Shown here in pieces: positions 1 through 6,133 of a stretch of DNA of 6,531 nt (position 1 is the first letter of the stretch; each line of letters starts with the position of its first letter). The stretch is from Gemmatimonadota bacterium (GTDB taxonomy: Bacteria > Gemmatimonadota > Gemmatimonadetes > Gemmatimonadales > Gemmatimonadaceae), in assembly GCA_003142495.1 (NCBI GenBank), contig PLMM01000287.1:1-6531 (forward strand), given 5' to 3'. Under the pieces are notes generated by a model. It was not told where the DNA came from. It made no database searches and saw only the letters and a program-made list of their open reading frames with translations. Position numbers and translations under genes: made by a program.

Positions 1-333
1 GATGACATCTACACCGAGCGCTACATGCGGACGCCGGCCGAGAACAAGGTTGGCTATGACGACGGGTCGCCGCTCAAGTACGTGAACGGACTCACCGCGA
101 GCTATCTGCTCGTACATGGCACCGGCGACGACAACGTGCATCCCCAGAACTCGATTCAGCTGATCGACAAGCTCGAGGCGGCGAACAAGCAGTTCCAGCT
201 GATGCTCTATCCGTCGCGCACGCACGCGATATCTGGCGGGAATTCGCGCACGCATCTCTTTACGTTGCTCACGAATTTCGTGGATCAGAATCTCGGGCCG
301 GCGGCGGCGGTTGCGCCGGCGGTGAATCCGTGA
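1..333 (+). CDS. Dipeptidyl-peptidase IV-like S9 peptidase, C-terminal end (5' partial)
   Basis: This is the last 110 residues of a serine peptidase of the prolyl oligopeptidase superfamily (S9), closest in pattern to dipeptidyl-peptidase IV, which removes X-Pro dipeptides from peptide N-termini. The reading frame is open from base 1, so the true start lies upstream; the ATG at 25 is internal. The fragment opens with a YTERYM motif whose tyrosines (fragment residues 4 and 8) match human DPP4 Tyr662 and Tyr666, which line the proline-binding S1 pocket. HGTGDDNVH follows, with Asp43 matching catalytic Asp708 and Asn45 matching Asn710. His75, in THAI, matches catalytic His740; the Asp-to-His spacing is 32 in both proteins. 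The nucleophilic serine lies outside the window. The C-terminus ends in an Ala/Pro-rich tail of about a dozen residues. The stop codon overlaps the start of the next peptidase gene. Family members are usually periplasmic or surface-exposed, but no signal peptide can be seen here. The family call is secure; exact substrate specificity is inferred. Confidence 0.93.
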   Translation, partial: DDIYTERYMRTPAENKVGYDDGSPLKYVNGLTASYLLVHGTGDDNVHPQNSIQLIDKLEAANKQFQLMLYPSRTHAISGGNSRTHLFTLLTNFVDQNLGPAAAVAPAVNP

Positions 334-1988
334 GGGGCGCGGCGGTGGTCGCGAGTGCGCTACTCGCTTTGGCCGGATGCACGCACGGCGCGAGCGCCCG
401 CAACACGAGTGATCTAGTTGGAGGCGCGCTCCCGCGTACGCGCGCCGAGCGCACGTCCTACGCCGAGACATCGACGTATGCGGATGTGATCGCGTTCATC
501 GACTCCCTGCAGGCCGGTCACTTTCCCTTCGTGCGCCAGGAGCTCGGCAAGACCACCGAGGGACGCGTGCTCCCGCTACTGATCCTCTCGCGCCCGCGCG
601 TGTCGACGCCGGAGGAAGCACGAGCCCTCCATCGCCCGATCGTCTACGTGCAGGCGAACATCCACGCTGGCGAGGTTGAAGGGAAAGAGGCGTTGCAGGC
701 ACTTGTGCGCGACCTCGGCGCGGCGCGGGACAACGTGCTCGACTCGATCGTGCTGATCGCGATTCCGATCTACAACGCCGACGGCAACGAGGTCTTCAAG
801 CCGCAGTCCGTGAATCGTACGGAGCAGAACGGGCCCGAGAGTGTCGGGCAGCGGCCGAATGCGAAGATGCTCGACCTGAATCGCGACTACGTGAAGGCCG
901 AGGCGCCGGAAACGCGCGCGTCGCTCGCGGCGTTCGAGAAGTGGAATCCGGATGTGTTCGTCGACTTGCATACCACCGATGGAAGCTTTCACGGCTATGC
1001 GCTGACGTACGCGCCGTCGCTCAACCCTGCGGCGCGCGAGGCGGGTGCGTATACGATGGACTCGCTCCTCCCTGAGCTGCGACGGAGGATGCAGACGCGC
1101 GATGGTTTCGCGGTGTTCGACTACGGCAACTTCGACGCGGGCTACGAAGAGCGCGACATCACGGACTCCGTGAAGCAGGGCTGGTACAGCTACGATCACC
1201 GCCCGCGCTTTGGCACGAACTACTTCGGACTCCGCCAGCGCATCTCGATCCTGAGCGAAGCCTACTCGCACGACCCGCTCGAGCGTCGCGTCAAGTCGAC
1301 CTACGCGTTCGTGCACGAGATTCTCTCACTCGTGGCCGAGCGCGGCGCGCGCATTCGCGATATCGAATCGCGCGCCGATTCCCAGTTCGCGCGCGGCGAC
1401 TACACGACGCCGATTCCCATTCGCTCGCAGATCACGAAGGCGCCGAGCAGCGTGCCCGTGGTGTTCGAGGTGATGGCGCACACTGGCGACTCAACGCTTA
1501 CGCAGCCCGGCGTGCCGCGGGGCTATCGGCGCACGGGCACAATGCGCACGCAGACGATGCCGGTGTATCTGCGCTTCGACCCGGTGCTCACGCGCACGAT
1601 CCCGCACGCGTGGCTCATCTCCGCCGGCGACACCGCCGCCATCGCACTCGTCCGCGCGCACGGCATCCAGGTCGAGCGACCCTCGGCCGGAATGACATCG
1701 GCGCGGATCAGCCGCTTCGTCATCGACTCGCTCCGCACCGAGCCACGTGAATTTCAGGGACATCACGAGATGCACCTGACCGGAAGCTGGCACGACACCA
1801 CCTCGCAGCTCCCCGGCGGCATGCTCATGGTGCGTGGCGATCAGCTACAGGCCGTTGCCGCGCTCTACCTTCTCGATCCCGAAAGCGACGACGGGCTTGT
1901 GACGTGGAACGTCTTCGATTCGGAGCTCGCTGCCGGCAAAAACTTTCCCGTTTGGCGCGTAGTAGCGGCGCCCAACGCCTCGCCATGA
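330..1988 (+). CDS. M14-family zinc carboxypeptidase-like lipoprotein
   Basis: A 552-residue predicted zinc metallopeptidase of the carboxypeptidase A clan (M14). The N-terminus is a short lipoprotein signal ending in LALAGC, so Cys17 would be lipidated and the mature enzyme membrane-anchored. The catalytic domain covers roughly residues 50-335. Its zinc ligands are His112 and Glu115 (in NIHAGEVEGKE) and His214 (in VDLHTTDG). DLNRDY (Asn184, Arg185) fits the substrate-carboxylate site, and Glu310 in SEAYSHDP fits the catalytic glutamate. The catalytic set therefore looks complete. Residues from about 360 to 552 form an accessory C-terminal domain of the kind seen in large bacterial M14-like proteins, ending in a conserved-looking stretch around LLDPESDDGLVTWNVFD. 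Translation starts at GTG 330, inside the preceding stop (GTGA), with only a weak upstream Shine-Dalgarno, which suggests translational coupling. The next in-frame GTG (345) would shorten the signal and lose its Arg. Whether it acts on C-termini, or as an amidase or deacylase like some M14 relatives, cannot be told from the sequence. Confidence 0.9.
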   Translation: MRGAAVVASALLALAGCTHGASARNTSDLVGGALPRTRAERTSYAETSTYADVIAFIDSLQAGHFPFVRQELGKTTEGRVLPLLILSRPRVSTPEEARALHRPIVYVQANIHAGEVEGKEALQALVRDLGAARDNVLDSIVLIAIPIYNADGNEVFKPQSVNRTEQNGPESVGQRPNAKMLDLNRDYVKAEAPETRASLAAFEKWNPDVFVDLHTTDGSFHGYALTYAPSLNPAAREAGAYTMDSLLPELRRRMQTRDGFAVFDYGNFDAGYEERDITDSVKQGWYSYDHRPRFGTNYFGLRQRISILSEAYSHDPLERRVKSTYAFVHEILSLVAERGARIRDIESRADSQFARGDYTTPIPIRSQITKAPSSVPVVFEVMAHTGDSTLTQPGVPRGYRRTGTMRTQTMPVYLRFDPVLTRTIPHAWLISAGDTAAIALVRAHGIQVERPSAGMTSARISRFVIDSLRTEPREFQGHHEMHLTGSWHDTTSQLPGGMLMVRGDQLQAVAALYLLDPESDDGLVTWNVFDSELAAGKNFPVWRVVAAPNASP

Positions 1989-2017
1989 TGCCCCACCCGG
2001 TCTAGCTTGCACCGATA

Positions 2018-2039
2018 GAGGCGCGCCCCCAGCGCCCTC
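2018..2039 (+). other. GC-rich hairpin between the peptidase pair and the proline dehydrogenase operon
   Basis: Bases 2020-2024 (GGCGC) can pair with 2032-2036 (GCGCC) around a 7-base loop, and two further pairs (2018-2019 with 2038-2039) form beyond a one-base bulge at 2037. It lies in the only sizeable non-coding gap in the window (1989-2058, 70 bases). No run of T follows, so it is not a standard intrinsic terminator; it could be a weak terminator, a leader structure in the proline dehydrogenase mRNA, or chance in GC-rich DNA. The same gap must hold any promoter for the downstream cluster, but I could not find a convincing one. Confidence 0.25.
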
Positions 2040-2058
2040 GCTACTCACACCGATATCC

Positions 2059-2997
2059 ATGCTTCGTCAGAGTCTTCTCTACCTCTCCAATCAGCCGAGC
2101 ATCTTCAGGCTCGTGCGACGCAACGGATTCGCGAAGCGCTTCGCATCGCGCTTCGTCGCCGGCGAGACGCTCGATACCGCGCTCGACGCCGTCAGAGCGC
2201 TCAACGCGCGCAAGATCACCGCGTCGCTCGATCTCCTCGGTGAAAGCGTGAGCACGAAGGCCGAGGTCCAGTCGGCCGCGCAGGAATATCTCACGATGCT
2301 CGATCGCATCCACGAGCAGAAGCTCGACGCGAACGTCTCCGTCAAGCTCACGCAGATGGGACTCGATGTGGATGAAGAGCTCTGCATCGAGACGATGCAG
2401 TCGATTCTCTCGCGCGCGCGCGACTACCAGACGTTCGTGCGTCTCGACATGGAAGGAAGCGCGTACACCGAGCGCACGCTGCGGCTGTTTGAGGATCGGC
2501 TCTATCCCAACTATCGCGAGAACGTCGGCATCGTGCTCCAGAGCTATCTCTACCGCACGAGCGCCGACGTCGAGCGCGCGATTCTTCTCAAGTGCCGCGT
2601 GCGCATCTGTAAGGGAGCGTACAAGGAGCCGGCTGGCGTCGCCTATCCCGAAAAGAAGGACGTCGACGAGAACTACGTGCGCTGCATGGAGAAGCTGATC
2701 TCCGACGGCACCTATCCCGGCATCGCGACGCACGACCCGAAAGTCATCGAGGACGCGAAGAAGTTCGTGAAGGAGAAGGGGATTCCCACCTCGCGCTTCG
2801 AATTCCAGATGCTCTATGGTGTGCGCCGCGACATGCAGGATCAGCTCGTGCGTGAGGGCTACAACATGCGCGTCTACGTGCCCTTCGGAACGCAGTGGTA
2901 TCCGTATCTCATGCGGCGGCTCGCCGAGCGTCCGGCGAATCTCGCGTTCATCACCGGCAACGTCGTGCGCGAGATGATGAGCGGCTACAAGCACTAG
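2059..2997 (+). CDS. Proline dehydrogenase (monofunctional, FAD-dependent)
   Basis: A 312-residue flavoenzyme that oxidises L-proline to 1-pyrroline-5-carboxylate, the first step of proline catabolism, usually passing electrons to membrane quinones. It covers the single (beta/alpha)8 barrel of the stand-alone PRODH family at normal length. Residues expected from Thermus PRODH and the E. coli PutA PRODH domain are present: Lys96 and Asp130 (34 apart, as in Thermus Lys99/Asp133), the FAD-site stretch around Gln161 in LQSYLYR, RICKGAYKE at 182-190, ATH at 223-225, Tyr273, Tyr283, the substrate-carboxylate arginines Arg286/Arg287, and Glu290. The N-terminus, including RFVAGETLD and LDLLGE, matches the family, supporting ATG 2059 although no Shine-Dalgarno is evident. 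It is the first gene of a tight cluster. No P5C dehydrogenase is fused to it or seen here, so the second step must be encoded elsewhere. There are no transmembrane segments; peripheral membrane association is expected from the family. The function call is very firm. Confidence 0.96.
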   Translation: MLRQSLLYLSNQPSIFRLVRRNGFAKRFASRFVAGETLDTALDAVRALNARKITASLDLLGESVSTKAEVQSAAQEYLTMLDRIHEQKLDANVSVKLTQMGLDVDEELCIETMQSILSRARDYQTFVRLDMEGSAYTERTLRLFEDRLYPNYRENVGIVLQSYLYRTSADVERAILLKCRVRICKGAYKEPAGVAYPEKKDVDENYVRCMEKLISDGTYPGIATHDPKVIEDAKKFVKEKGIPTSRFEFQMLYGVRRDMQDQLVREGYNMRVYVPFGTQWYPYLMRRLAERPANLAFITGNVVREMMSGYKH

Positions 2998-3393
2998 ATG
3001 GCGCGACACGAGCCGCCCGATCACAGCAAGGGAGACGAGCGCACCCTTGGCGGATACATGGCGGTTCACGCGCGGCCGGCAGCTTTCGAGGGCTCGGATG
3101 GCCGCTCGTACACGGTCGCGATCGAGACGGATGAAACGGGCGAGCGTGCCCGCCCCGTCGGCGGCTATATCCTCTTCGTGCGCTGGGGCGGCGTTGAGCC
3201 CGAGGTCACCGGCCACATCGAATCTCCCTTTCTTGCGTGGGGAGCGACTATCGATGAGGCGACGGCTGCAGTCGGCGCGCTGTCGCTGCACGAGGTGAAG
3301 ACGCAGCTCGATCTGCTCGTCGGAGCGAAGGCTCCTCCGTCGCGCCCATGGTGGGACGCGATGCGCGAGGAGGGCACGGAGCATGGAACATGA
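2998..3393 (+). CDS. Uncharacterised 131-residue protein
   Basis: I do not recognise this family. The 131-residue product is soluble, with no signal peptide, transmembrane segment or cysteine. The first 20 residues are polar and probably disordered. Residues 36-75 look like several beta strands, including SYTVAIETDETGE and GGYILFVRWGG. Residues 84-108 look helical (IDEATAAVGAL, then LHEVKTQLDLLV), and a short tail contains RPWWDAM. This suggests a small alpha/beta domain, but no metal-binding or catalytic signature stands out. The ATG directly abuts the proline dehydrogenase stop (TAGATG), and the 3' end overlaps rsgA by 11 bases, so it is almost certainly co-translated with both. An alternative start at ATG 3058 (Met21) has a weak GGCGGA three bases upstream and would drop the disordered leader; I cannot decide between them. 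Codon use is GC-rich like its neighbours, and the operon setting supports a real gene. A role in proline catabolism or ribosome assembly would be speculation. Confidence 0.82.
   Translation: MARHEPPDHSKGDERTLGGYMAVHARPAAFEGSDGRSYTVAIETDETGERARPVGGYILFVRWGGVEPEVTGHIESPFLAWGATIDEATAAVGALSLHEVKTQLDLLVGAKAPPSRPWWDAMREEGTEHGT
3367..3373 (+). promoter_or_regulatory. Shine-Dalgarno site for rsgA
   Basis: GAGGAGG lies 9 bases upstream of ATG 3383, inside the 3' end of the preceding gene. It is one of the two strongest ribosome binding sites in the window and supports ATG 3383 over the later in-frame ATG 3404. Confidence 0.7.
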
Positions 3394-4333
3394 CGCGCCC
3401 ACGATGACGGACGCGCCGAGCGACGTGCGCGGTGTCGTCATGAACGGCACCGGCGGCGTGTGGACCGTGCGCACGACGGACGGCGCCCAGCATCAGGCGA
3501 CGATGCGCGGCCGCCTCAAGCAGGAGGGCGCGGACAAGATCGCGGTCGGCGACGATGTGCGCCTCGAGGAAGAGGATCGCGGCGGCAGCTGGGTGATCGC
3601 CGAGCTCTTTCCGCGCCGCTCGCGGCTCGCGCGTCGCGCGCCGGGCGGCGCGCATGGCGAGCGCGTCGTCGTCGCGAACATCGATCAGGTGATCGTGGTG
3701 TTCGCCCTCGCCAAGCCCGAGCCGCATCCACGCATGCTCGATCGCTTCCTCGTGATCGCCGCCGCGAACAACATCCAGGCGCGCATCGTCTTCAATAAGC
3801 GCGAGCTCGTGAGCGAGCTCCCCGCGTGGATCGATGACTACCGACTTCCCGGCTATCCGATCCACTTCACGAGCGTGAAGCAGAACATCGGGCTCGACGC
3901 GCTCGGCGAAGCGCTGCATGGGCGCACCTCCGCGCTCAGCGGTCCATCGGGCGTGGGCAAGTCGTCGCTGCTCAACGCGATCTATCCGGGGCTCAACTTT
4001 CGCGTGGGCGAGATCAGCGAGTCTGTGAACAAGGGACGCCACACCACCGTCGGTGCGGCAATGCATCCGCTCCCCGACGGCGGCTTCGTGGTCGACACGC
4101 CGGGGCTGCGCGAGATCGGCGTCTGGAATCTGCTCGCGAGCGATCTCGATGATTGCTTCCTCGAGTTCCGCCCCTTCCTCGGCGAGTGCAAGTTCGGCGA
4201 CTGCAAACACGTGCACGAGCCCGGGTGCGCGGTGCGCGGTGCGGTGGCGAAGGGCGCGATTGGTGCGTCGCGCTACGGCAGCTATCTCAAGCTGCTGGGC
4301 GAGCTCGAAGAGGGAGAAAAGGAGACGTATTGA
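3383..4333 (+). CDS. rsgA: Small ribosomal subunit biogenesis GTPase RsgA
   Basis: RsgA (YjeQ/YloQ) is a circularly permuted GTPase that binds the maturing 30S subunit and, on GTP hydrolysis, checks the decoding site and releases RbfA. This 316-residue protein has the expected order. An N-terminal OB-fold covers about 14-80. The permuted GTPase domain runs from about 95 to 250: G4 NKRE at 138-141, G5 SVK at 164-166, P-loop GPSGVGKS at 187-194, switch I GRHTT at 218-222 and G3 DTPG at 238-241. The C-terminal zinc site has Cys269, Cys274, His276 and Cys282, with the same spacing as E. coli Cys297/302, His304, Cys310. It ends in a helical tail (SYLKLLGELEE). Length is normal; the N-terminus is a little longer than needed, but the strong GAGGAGG supports ATG 3383. 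One oddity is that the G4 motif has Glu141 where guanine-recognising Asp is usual. It overlaps the gene before by 11 bases and the CLC gene after by 4. Cytoplasmic; identity is secure. Confidence 0.97.
   Translation: MEHDAPTMTDAPSDVRGVVMNGTGGVWTVRTTDGAQHQATMRGRLKQEGADKIAVGDDVRLEEEDRGGSWVIAELFPRRSRLARRAPGGAHGERVVVANIDQVIVVFALAKPEPHPRMLDRFLVIAAANNIQARIVFNKRELVSELPAWIDDYRLPGYPIHFTSVKQNIGLDALGEALHGRTSALSGPSGVGKSSLLNAIYPGLNFRVGEISESVNKGRHTTVGAAMHPLPDGGFVVDTPGLREIGVWNLLASDLDDCFLEFRPFLGECKFGDCKHVHEPGCAVRGAVAKGAIGASRYGSYLKLLGELEEGEKETY
4319..4324 (+). promoter_or_regulatory. Shine-Dalgarno site selecting the TTG start of the CLC gene
   Basis: AAGGAG sits 5 bases upstream of TTG 4330 and lies within the last codons of rsgA. 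The reading frame is open much further upstream (to 4153), but that portion overlaps rsgA in another frame and gives Arg-rich shadow protein. This site therefore decides the start: TTG 4330, overlapping the rsgA stop as TTGA. Confidence 0.7.
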
Positions 4334-6126
4334 GTAAGCGGTTTTCGCGTGCGGCCGCGGCGCGGTCGGCTGCGATCGTAGGCCGGCTCGGAGCACCATG
4401 GACGAAGGTCGTGGGGTGGCTCGAACGGCGCGACTGGGACGAGGGCACGCTGCTCATGGTGTTCGCGCTCGCGATCGGAGCCGCGAGCGCGCTCGGCGTG
4501 GTCGCGTTCTACAAGCTCATCGATCTCGCGTACGAAGTGCTCATCACGGAGATCGGATCTCGCCTCGATCCAGTGGCGGGCGCACTCTACCGGCCGCTCG
4601 TCACCGGGCTCGCGCTCTGGATCGCGTGGGCAATCGTGCGCTGGGCGAAGATCCGCGATGGACAGACTGTTCCGGACGTGCAGCTCGCGGTCGCGAAGCG
4701 CGGAGGAATCGTCCCCATCCGGCCAGTGCTCGTGCGAACGCTGGCCGCGGTCGTCACGCTCGCGGGTGGCGGGTCCGCCGGGAGCGAGGGACCGACCGCG
4801 GTGCTCGGCTCATCGATCGGATCCGCGGTCGGTCGCGCGCTTCGCTTTCAGCCGCGTCGGCTCAAGATCCTCGTCGGCTGCGGTGCGGCCGCCGGCATCT
4901 CCGCGGCATTCAACGCGCCATTCGCCGGTGCCTTCTTCGCGCTCGAGGAAGTGCTCGGCTCATTCTCGATCGGCGCCTTCAGCCCCGTCGTGATCGCGAG
5001 CGTCATTGCCGCAATCACCGTGCGGCCATTTCTCGGATTGCATCCCGCGTTTCACATCCCGCCGTACGGGAGCATCAACCCGCTCGCGATCGTGCTGCTC
5101 TATCCGCTGCTCGGCGTCGCGTGCGGACTCGCGTCCGCGCTCTACTCGCGGATGTTCTTCTCCACGGCGGATGCCTTTCAGCGGATCAAGCCACTGTGGA
5201 TACGACCGCTGCTCGGCGGACTCGCCGTCGGACTGCTCGCGTACTTCGGCAAGGGGCTGCTCACCGGCACCGGGCATCTCGCGATTCCGATCGAGATGTT
5301 CGGTGGAATCACGTGGTACGTGCTGATCGGCTTCGCGCTCGCGAAGATGCTTGCGACGTCGCTCACGCTGGGCTCAGGTGGATCGGGCGGGCTTTTCACG
5401 CCGACGCTCTTCGTGGGCGCGGCGTTCGGGGGCGGGATCGGTGTGCTCGCACAGCAAATCCTGCCGCACTTCGGCCTGCATCCCGAGGCGTGGGCGCTCG
5501 TCGGGATGGCGGGGCTCATCGCGGGCACGCTGCACGCTCCGATCACCGCGATCTTCATGGTGTTCGAGATGACGGACGACTACAACCTCGTCCCGCCGCT
5601 CATGATCGTCTCGGTGATCGCGCTCGCGACGGCGCGTGCCTTCGCGAAGCACGGACTCTACGACGGCTGGCTCGCGCGCCGCGGCGAGCATCTCGCGCAT
5701 GGCGCCGATCGCGCGATCATGCATCGCCTCGTCGTGCGCGATGTGATGAACACGTCGCCCGTGAGCATTGCACCGGGCGCGACGCTGGCCGAGGTGGTCG
5801 CGGCGTCGTCGGAGTCGCGGCTCACGACGCTACCGGTAGTCGACGGCGACGGGCTGCTTTACGGCGTCATCACCTTCGCGGATCTCCGGCTCGCGCTGCT
5901 CGATCGCGGCGATCTTGCGCCGATACTACTCGCTGCGGATCTCGCCGAGCCGACCGAGGTGGCCGTGGGGACTGACAGCGTGCAGACGGCGCTCGCCAAG
6001 CTGAACGCGCGCGCCGCCGATCTCCTTCCCGTCGTCGAGAGCGAGGCGCATCCGATTCTCCTCGGTGTCCTCACCCGCGAGGACGTGCTCGCCGCCTACG
6101 AGCGCGAGCTGATTCACCAGGTGTAG
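4330..6126 (+). CDS. CLC-family anion channel/antiporter with C-terminal CBS pair
   Basis: A 598-residue voltage-gated-chloride-channel (CLC) family membrane protein, moving chloride or another anion, possibly in exchange for protons. The membrane domain covers about residues 38-440 with roughly ten hydrophobic stretches. GSEGP at 151-155 carries Glu153, the external gating glutamate (CLC-ec1 Glu148). FNAPFAGAFFALEE at 194-207 ends in Glu207, matching the internal proton glutamate (Glu203), which favours an antiporter. GGLFTP at 353-358 matches the GxFxP motif, and Tyr418 in MTDDYNL matches the anion-coordinating Tyr445. The first selectivity motif is altered: GQTVP at 111-115 stands where GSGIP is usual, so the central serine is replaced. 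Two CBS domains follow (about 464-525, with VRDVMNTSPVSI, and about 536-595), a cytoplasmic module that in relatives binds adenine nucleotides. The start is TTG 4330, chosen for the AAGGAG 5 bases upstream and the 4-base overlap with rsgA. It is last in the cluster and faces a convergent gene 7 bases away. Family call is firm; transported ion and mechanism are open. Confidence 0.94.
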   Translation: MSKRFSRAAAARSAAIVGRLGAPWTKVVGWLERRDWDEGTLLMVFALAIGAASALGVVAFYKLIDLAYEVLITEIGSRLDPVAGALYRPLVTGLALWIAWAIVRWAKIRDGQTVPDVQLAVAKRGGIVPIRPVLVRTLAAVVTLAGGGSAGSEGPTAVLGSSIGSAVGRALRFQPRRLKILVGCGAAAGISAAFNAPFAGAFFALEEVLGSFSIGAFSPVVIASVIAAITVRPFLGLHPAFHIPPYGSINPLAIVLLYPLLGVACGLASALYSRMFFSTADAFQRIKPLWIRPLLGGLAVGLLAYFGKGLLTGTGHLAIPIEMFGGITWYVLIGFALAKMLATSLTLGSGGSGGLFTPTLFVGAAFGGGIGVLAQQILPHFGLHPEAWALVGMAGLIAGTLHAPITAIFMVFEMTDDYNLVPPLMIVSVIALATARAFAKHGLYDGWLARRGEHLAHGADRAIMHRLVVRDVMNTSPVSIAPGATLAEVVAASSESRLTTLPVVDGDGLLYGVITFADLRLALLDRGDLAPILLAADLAEPTEVAVGTDSVQTALAKLNARAADLLPVVESEAHPILLGVLTREDVLAAYERELIHQV

Positions 6127-6133
6127 CCGCCGA

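Noticed and set aside
576..1316. Minus-strand 246-codon open frame antisense to the M14 gene
   Set aside because: It has Arg/Val/His-rich shadow composition and lies over the catalytic domain of a clear peptidase.
2007..2021. Possible promoter elements (TTGCAC and TAGAGG) ahead of proline dehydrogenase
   Set aside because: The two hexamers are far too close together for a -35/-10 pair, and no suitable -10 lies about 17 bases downstream of TTGCAC. The gap may hold a promoter, but I cannot point to it.
2020..2027. GGCGCGCC palindrome upstream of proline dehydrogenase
   Set aside because: An eight-base GC palindrome is expected by chance in DNA this GC-rich. There is no second copy nearby to suggest an operator.
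2041..3474. Long minus-strand open frame (477 codons) antisense to proline dehydrogenase and the 131-residue gene
   Set aside because: It is a mirror of GC-rich third-position bias in the sense genes. The product is a low-complexity mix of Arg, Glu, His, Ala and Val with no motif, while the sense strand encodes a clear proline dehydrogenase.
3248..4399. Long minus-strand open frame (383 codons) antisense to rsgA
   Set aside because: It shows the same shadow effect: the sense strand carries every RsgA motif, and the antisense product is His/Arg/Glu/Ala-rich with no recognisable domain.
4398..5975. Plus-strand 525-codon open frame in a second frame over the CLC gene
   Set aside because: The product is extremely Arg-rich and low in complexity, while the other frame encodes a CLC protein with conserved motifs and CBS domains.
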